A stretch of 64,000 bases of DNA. Origin: Massilia violaceinigra (lineage in GTDB: Bacteria; Pseudomonadota; Gammaproteobacteria; Burkholderiales; Burkholderiaceae_D). Numbering within the stretch: position 1 is the stretch's first letter; every line of letters begins with the position of its first letter. The DNA is taken from contig NZ_CP024608.1 in assembly GCF_002752675.1 (NCBI RefSeq), forward strand, positions 806,001 through 870,000, written 5' to 3'. The notes beneath the pieces were generated by a model. It was not told the origin of the DNA. It searched no databases and saw only the letters and a program-made list of their open reading frames with translations. Position numbers and translations under genes: made by a program. Positions 58,954 to 64,000 of this stretch are shown piece after piece.

Positions 58954-61056
58954 ATGCATACTGAAATTTACCTCGACGCCAACGCCACCTCGGCCGTTCA
59001 TCCGGCCGCCATCGCCGCCGCCGCCCTGGCCATGCGCGACTGCTACGGGAACCCGAGCAGCAGCCACGCCACCGGCCTGAAGGCCAAAGCGATGCTCGAC
59101 GGTGTGCGCGCACTGGCGCGCCGCGTGCTGGGCGCGGGGCAGGGCAAGCTGACCTTTACCAGCGGCGCCACGGAAGGCATCCAGACCGCGGTGCTGTCGG
59201 CGCTGTGCGAGATCCGCGCGCGCCGCGCCCGGGGTGAAACGACCGGCGACCTGCTGCTGTACGGCGCCACCGAACACAAGGCGGTGCCCGAAAGCCTGGC
59301 GCACTGGAACGCGCTGCTCGGCACCGGCCTGGAACTACGCGCGCTGCCGGTCGACGCCGACGGCCGCCACCGGCTCGATGTGCTGCGCGAACTGGCGCCA
59401 CGCGCTGCCTTCGTGTGCACCATGGCCGCCAATAACGAAAGCGGCACCATCTCCGACCTGGCCGGCATCGAAGCGCTCTTGCGCGAGTGCGCGCCCACGG
59501 CGCTGTGGATGGTCGACAGCGTGCAGGCGCTCGGCAAGCTCACGCTGGACCTGGCCGCGACCCGCATCGATTACGCGCCGTTTTCGGGCCACAAGCTGTA
59601 TGCGCCCAAGGGCATCGGCATGCTGTATGTGCGCGAGGGAGCGCCCTACACCGCGCTGATGATGGGCGGCGGGCAGGAAGCCGGGCAGCGCTCCGGCACC
59701 GAAAACATGAGCGGCATCGCCGCCCTGGGCGCGGTGCTCGCGGCGCTCGACGATGGCGCGAGCTTTCGCACCCACGCGCAACTGGTCCGGATGCGCGAAC
59801 GGCTGGCCGCGGCCCTGCGCGCGGCGCTGCCTGGCATCGTCTTCAATGCGCCGTTCGAACACTCGCTGCCAACCACCCTCAATTTTTCCGTGCCTGGCCT
59901 GGCCGGCAAGGAACTGCTCGACCTGTTCGACGCCGCCGGCGTGCGCGTCAGCGCGGGGTCGGCCTGTTCGGCGGCCAAGGCCGCGCCCAGCTATGTGCTC
60001 ACGGCGATGCAGCTGGCCCCGTGGCGCTGCGCCGCGGCGGTGCGCATGTCGTTCGGGCCGATGGCGGACGACGCCCTGATCGACGCCGCCTGCGAGCGCA
60101 TCGCCCGCTGCGGCGCGGCCTTGCGCGCCAGTTGCCTGATCCCGTCGGCCACGCCCGCGCAGGACAGCGACGGCGTGGTTCAACTGGGTGTCGACGGCGC
60201 CTGTACCTGGCTGGTGCTCGACGCGGCCAGCCGCACCTGCGCCATCATCAATCCGCTCGCCGCGCTGGCGGTGCGCATCGCCGACCAGGTGCGCTGCCAG
60301 GGCTACCGGGTGCGCGCCGTGATCGACACGCATGGCGGCGCCGGTGACGGCCGTGCAGCCCTGGTGGCGGCGCTGGGCGGCCAGCTTGCCGGCGGCATCA
60401 GCCACGAAGCGCTGGGCTGGCCCGTGCTGGACGACGAAGCCACGCTCGATAACGGCCAGGTCGCCAGTGCCCTGATGTTCGGCACCCGCGTGCTGGCGCG
60501 CGTGGCGCACGCCAGCGGCGCCAGCTACCTGTTCGGCGAGCGCTCTGCCGCGGGCCTGGCCGCCGGCGACGTGCGCTTTGCCTTCACCGGGCCGGACGCC
60601 GTCATTCAAGAACTGGCGGAACTGGTGTCGCGCAAGACCATCGTCTGTCCGGCGTGCGAGGCGGGCAGCCTGCCTTGCACCACCCTGGTGGCTGAACGCG
60701 GCGGCGCAGCACCACCCGCCAACCCCTTGGCGATGCAGCTCGAGGCGCATGGCCTCGAGCGCTTCTTCAACGACCATCCCGATGCGCTGCTGATCGACGT
60801 GCGCGAAGCTTACGAGCACGCGGCGGCGGACGCGGACCACTGGCACGGACGCGCGGTGCAGAGCGTGCCCCTGTCGCGCCTGGCCGACCGCCTGTCGGTG
60901 TGGCTGCGCGCCGAAGAGCGCCCGCTGGTGTTCTTCTGCCGCAGCGGCGCGCGCAGCGTCAAGGCGGCGCAGTGCCTGCACCGCCTGGGCTACCGCAATG
61001 CCTGGCATGTGGCGGGCGGCGTGGCACTGGGCGCGATGTTGCCGCAGGCGGCATAA
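58954..61056 (+). CDS. Cysteine desulfurase fused to a degenerate MBL domain and a rhodanese
   Basis: 700 residues in three parts. Residues 1 to about 385: class V aminotransferase of the NifS/IscS type with EIYLDANATSAVHP, FTSGATEGIQTAV, ATEHKAVPES, PLP Lys214 in SGHKLYAPKG and sulfur-carrying Cys338 in SAGSACSAAK. About 405-560: an ETHE1/persulfide-dioxygenase-like MBL domain without its metal motif (VIDTHGGAGDG at 457-467 instead of DTHxHADH). About 590-700: rhodanese with active Cys662 in FFCRSGARS. Sulfur could pass from cysteine to the rhodanese within one chain. ATG 58954 is preferred over TTG 58933. Divergent from the Lrp-type gene. Confidence 0.83.
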   Translation: MHTEIYLDANATSAVHPAAIAAAALAMRDCYGNPSSSHATGLKAKAMLDGVRALARRVLGAGQGKLTFTSGATEGIQTAVLSALCEIRARRARGETTGDLLLYGATEHKAVPESLAHWNALLGTGLELRALPVDADGRHRLDVLRELAPRAAFVCTMAANNESGTISDLAGIEALLRECAPTALWMVDSVQALGKLTLDLAATRIDYAPFSGHKLYAPKGIGMLYVREGAPYTALMMGGGQEAGQRSGTENMSGIAALGAVLAALDDGASFRTHAQLVRMRERLAAALRAALPGIVFNAPFEHSLPTTLNFSVPGLAGKELLDLFDAAGVRVSAGSACSAAKAAPSYVLTAMQLAPWRCAAAVRMSFGPMADDALIDAACERIARCGAALRASCLIPSATPAQDSDGVVQLGVDGACTWLVLDAASRTCAIINPLAALAVRIADQVRCQGYRVRAVIDTHGGAGDGRAALVAALGGQLAGGISHEALGWPVLDDEATLDNGQVASALMFGTRVLARVAHASGASYLFGERSAAGLAAGDVRFAFTGPDAVIQELAELVSRKTIVCPACEAGSLPCTTLVAERGGAAPPANPLAMQLEAHGLERFFNDHPDALLIDVREAYEHAAADADHWHGRAVQSVPLSRLADRLSVWLRAEERPLVFFCRSGARSVKAAQCLHRLGYRNAWHVAGGVALGAMLPQAA

Positions 61057-61340
61057 ACGCGGAGGCGGGGGGCTCAGGGCGCGCAGCCCTGGAGCGCGTC
61101 TCGCGGCCATCGGCACGCGCTTTCAATAACAGCATTCATCGTTTGATGCCCTGTATCACCAGCCATGATGCAAGGTGCAATCCAAAAGTGTTCAGCTTGC
61201 TTCTGACGGACAACCTCGAAATGTTCGCTGGCGCACAGTCGTGAACATGGTATCGTTATAAGATTGCAACAGCCGTACGACCCGGTCGCAACTCGCTGTC
61301 CCGCAGCGTGTTGGCTACTCATGCCCACGCGAGGTCTCTG

Positions 61341-64000
61341 TTGAACCAAGAAAACACTAAATTAGCGGACACGCTCTATGCCTGGCGCAACGTCCTCGAC
61401 GGCGAACGACCCGTCGACGATGAATTTCCCCTGCGCTCGGAATTGTTCAGCGCCGCCCAAATGGCGATGCACGGCAAGCATCTTGCCTCCTCCCACCAGC
61501 TCAGCGAGCGCGGCGGTCCCGACCGCCTGTTGCCGCGGCTGACCGAAAACGCGACAGTCATCACCGACACCTGCACGGAACTGACCACCGCGATCAAGGC
61601 GGGGCGACAGATTACGCCCGCATCCGAATGGCTGCTCGATAACTTCTACCTGGTCGAAGAGCAGATCCGCATCGCGCGCCGCCACCTGCCGAAGGATTAC
61701 TCCAAGGAGTTGCCGCGCCTGGCCAATGAGGATGCCGACGGCAATCCGCGCGTGTACCAGATCGCGCTCGAAATCATTTCGCACGGCGATGGCAGGGTCG
61801 ATCCGGAGAGCCTGTCGCGCTTCGTCGACGCCTACCAGGAAGTGGCGACGCTCAGACTCGGCGAACTGTGGGCCATTCCGATCATGCTGCGCATCGCGCT
61901 GATCGAGAACCTGCGCCGCGTGGCCGCGCGCGTGTACGACAACCGCGTCCAGCGCGACCGCGCCAACACCTGGGCCGACCAGATGGCCGAGACGGCCGAG
62001 AAAAATCCGAGCGACCTGATTTTGCTGGTGGCCGACATGGCCCGTTCCGGCCAGCCGATGAACAGCGGTTTTGTGGCCGAACTGGCGCGCCGCCTGCAGG
62101 GACAGAGCCCGGCACTGACGCTGGCGCTGCAGTGGGTGACCACGCGCCTGGCCGACGCCGGCCTGACCATCGAGCAGCAGATCCAGGCCGAAATCGGCCA
62201 GCAGGCCGCCGACCAGGTCTCGATCAGCAACAGTATCGGCAGCCTGCGCTTCCTCGGCACCATGGACTGGCAGGAGTTCGTCGAAACCATGAGCGCGGTC
62301 GAACAGACCTTGCGCCTGGACCCGGCCGGCACCTACGGCAAGATGGATTTCTCCACGCGCGACAATTATCGCCACGTGATCGAAAAGCTGGCCAAGCGCA
62401 GCGACTTCACCGAAGTGCAGGTCGCCGAAACCGCGCTCGAACTGGCGCTGGCGAACCGCTCGCTGGCGGCCGGCGGCTTGGATGAACGTACCCGCCACAT
62501 CGGCTACTACCTGGTCGGCAGCGGCCAGGCGCAGCTCGAAAAGCGCCTGGCCGTGCGCAATCCGCCGCTCGAAGCGCTCAATAAAAGCGGGCGCGCCTCG
62601 CCCCTGTCGACCTACCTTGGCGGCATCGTGGTGCTCACCCTGCTGTTTACCGGCACCGCCATCATCCACGCGCGCGCCGACGGCGTCGACGACTGGATGC
62701 TGGCGCTGCTGGGCGTGTTCGCCCTGCTCGGATCGAGCCAGCTGGCGCTGGCGCTGGTCAACTTCATGGCCACCCAGCTCACGCGCCCGCACCCGCTGCC
62801 GCGCATGGACTTCAAGGAAGGCATCCCGACCGATGCGCGCAGCATGGTGGTGGTTCCGACCCTGCTGTACAGCCGCGACAACGTGGCTTCGCTGTGCGAA
62901 GCGCTGGAAGTACGCTACCTGGCCAACCGCGATCCGAACCTGCGCTTTTGCCTGCTGACCGATTTCGTCGACGCCCCCAAGCAGCACATGCCGGGCGACG
63001 AAGACCTGGTCGAGCAAGCCCGCGCCACCATCGCCGAACTCAATGAGAAATACGGCTGCGACGTCGACGAAGAGATTCTCGGCGCCGATGGCGAGCCGGC
63101 CATGTCGCGCTGCCACCTGCAACCGTTCCTTCTGCTGCACCGCCCGCGCGTGTGGAGCGCCAGCGAAAACGCCTGGATCGGGTACGAGCGCAAACGCGGC
63201 AAGCTGGCCGCGCTGAACGCATTCCTGCGCGGCGGCGCGCACGACCAGTTCTCCATGGTCGCCGGTTCCACCGACGGCCTGGCCAACGTGCGCTACGTGA
63301 TCACGCTCGACACCGACACCCAGCTGCCGCGCGACGCCGCGCGCCAGTTCATCGCCACCATGGCGCATCCGCTGAACCGCCCGACGCTCGACAAGGCCGG
63401 CAAACGCGTGGTCGAAGGCTACGGCATCCTGCAGCCGCGCGTGGCCGCGGCGCTGCCGGGCGACACCGCCTCGCGCTACGAGCACCTGTGCGGCGGCGAA
63501 CCGGGCATCGACCCTTACACCCGCACCGTCTCCGACGTGTATCAGGATGTGTTTTACGAAGGCTCGTTCGTCGGCAAGGGCATCTACGACGTCGATACCT
63601 TCGAGACGGTGCTCGGCCACCGCCTGCCCGACAACCAGATTCTCAGCCACGATCTGCTCGAAGGCTGCTACCTTCGCGCCGGTTTGCTGAGCGACGCCCA
63701 ATTGTACGAAGAATACCCGGCGCGCTACAGCGACGACGTGAGCCGGCGCCACCGCTGGATTCGCGGCGACTGGCAGCTGGCCGGCTGGCTGCTGCCGCGC
63801 GTGCCTGGCGCGAACGGCAAGCGCGAATCGAATCCTTTGAGCGCGCTGTCGCGCTGGAAGCTGTTCGACAACCTGCGCCGCAGCCTGATCGCCACCACCT
63901 TGACCGCCCTGCTGATCTTCTGCTGGGTCCTGATGCCGACCCCGTTGTTCTGGACCCTGGGCGTGCTGGCGGTGATCTTTTTGCCGACCTTCTTCAGCGC
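61341..64000 (+). CDS. ndvB: Cyclic beta-1,2-glucan synthase (NdvB/Cgs-like), 5' part
   Basis: At least 886 residues, open to the right edge, so the gene is truncated by the window (family proteins are about 2800 residues). N-terminal soluble region, helix pair (YLGGIVVLTLLFTGTAIIHA, MLALLGVFALLGSSQLALAL), then a GT84-type glycosyltransferase with DTDTQLP (Asp657/659), GGEPGIDPYTRTVSDVYQDV, FYEGSFVGKGIYDVDTFE, LSHDLLEGCYLRAG and RHRWIRGDWQ, and membrane helices near 63870-64000. The phosphorylase-like GH94 part would follow outside the window. The TTG at 61341 has GAGG 6 nt upstream. Product: periplasmic cyclic glucan for osmo-adaptation and surface interactions. Confidence 0.9.
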   Translation, partial: MNQENTKLADTLYAWRNVLDGERPVDDEFPLRSELFSAAQMAMHGKHLASSHQLSERGGPDRLLPRLTENATVITDTCTELTTAIKAGRQITPASEWLLDNFYLVEEQIRIARRHLPKDYSKELPRLANEDADGNPRVYQIALEIISHGDGRVDPESLSRFVDAYQEVATLRLGELWAIPIMLRIALIENLRRVAARVYDNRVQRDRANTWADQMAETAEKNPSDLILLVADMARSGQPMNSGFVAELARRLQGQSPALTLALQWVTTRLADAGLTIEQQIQAEIGQQAADQVSISNSIGSLRFLGTMDWQEFVETMSAVEQTLRLDPAGTYGKMDFSTRDNYRHVIEKLAKRSDFTEVQVAETALELALANRSLAAGGLDERTRHIGYYLVGSGQAQLEKRLAVRNPPLEALNKSGRASPLSTYLGGIVVLTLLFTGTAIIHARADGVDDWMLALLGVFALLGSSQLALALVNFMATQLTRPHPLPRMDFKEGIPTDARSMVVVPTLLYSRDNVASLCEALEVRYLANRDPNLRFCLLTDFVDAPKQHMPGDEDLVEQARATIAELNEKYGCDVDEEILGADGEPAMSRCHLQPFLLLHRPRVWSASENAWIGYERKRGKLAALNAFLRGGAHDQFSMVAGSTDGLANVRYVITLDTDTQLPRDAARQFIATMAHPLNRPTLDKAGKRVVEGYGILQPRVAAALPGDTASRYEHLCGGEPGIDPYTRTVSDVYQDVFYEGSFVGKGIYDVDTFETVLGHRLPDNQILSHDLLEGCYLRAGLLSDAQLYEEYPARYSDDVSRRHRWIRGDWQLAGWLLPRVPGANGKRESNPLSALSRWKLFDNLRRSLIATTLTALLIFCWVLMPTPLFWTLGVLAVIFLPTFFS

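Noticed and set aside
61362..63752. 796-codon minus-strand frame opposite the glucan synthase
   Set aside because: Antisense shadow; the plus strand encodes a clear NdvB-type glycosyltransferase.

Overview
The window reads as chromosomal DNA of a high-GC betaproteobacterium, most likely the family Oxalobacteraceae (Massilia/Telluria/Janthinobacterium type). The basis is the rpoC 3' end, the GC-rich codon use, and the mixture of DUF885 peptidases, COG2345 regulators, RND pumps and an NdvB-type glucan synthase. Genus is an inference. No rRNA, tRNA or CRISPR array was seen. Many long ORFs in the opposite frames are codon-bias shadows and are left out.

Layout. 1-2.4 kb: 3' part of rpoC and its terminator. 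2.4-6.5 kb: two IS66-type insertions, each with an exact 8-bp target duplication. The first is a full IS66 element with a frameshifted tnpC. The second is a 1.5-kb transposase-less cassette with 57-bp inverted ends carrying a secreted lactonase-like metallo-beta-lactamase-fold gene. Together they break a small Phd/StbD-like antitoxin ORF. 6.5-12.8 kb: hypothetical and small membrane proteins, a large rhamnogalacturonan-lyase-like secreted protein, and an alpha/beta hydrolase. 12.8-22.0 kb (minus): a probable operon of HlyD + ABC ATPase + ABC-2 permease, a CocE/NonD hydrolase, an acyl-ACP-reductase-like protein, a PP-loop ATPase, an alpha/beta hydrolase and a chalcone-isomerase-like protein; this looks like an undescribed small-molecule pathway with its exporter. 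22.3-23.9 kb: L,D-transpeptidase, a deletion scar joining the tails of a LysR gene and a DoxX gene, and a hypothetical gene.

23.9-39.8 kb is the most striking block. A tightly overlapping minus-strand operon runs GHMP kinase (PduX-like), PLP beta-replacement enzyme (cysteine-synthase/SbnA-like), ATP-grasp ligase fused to a DUF364 putative metal-chelation domain, MFS exporter, membrane-fusion protein, RND pump. Divergent from it is a Fur-family regulator with a Fur-box-like palindrome between them. A paired DUF3526 ABC exporter and a TonB-dependent siderophore-type receptor with its own Fur-box-like site follow. I infer an NRPS-independent metallophore synthesis, export and uptake locus.

39.9-64 kb: TerB-like protein, two M28 peptidases, TonB, a response regulator / periplasmic binding protein / histidine kinase operon, M14 carboxypeptidase, a small secreted protein, DUF885 protein, a candidate small RNA, DUF3817 protein, a COG2345 regulator divergent from an MFS exporter, a TPR protein, a LivK-like binding protein translationally coupled to a second DUF885 protein, an Lrp regulator, a cysteine desulfurase / degenerate MBL / rhodanese fusion, and the 5' part of a cyclic beta-1,2-glucan synthase (ndvB-like) running off the right edge.
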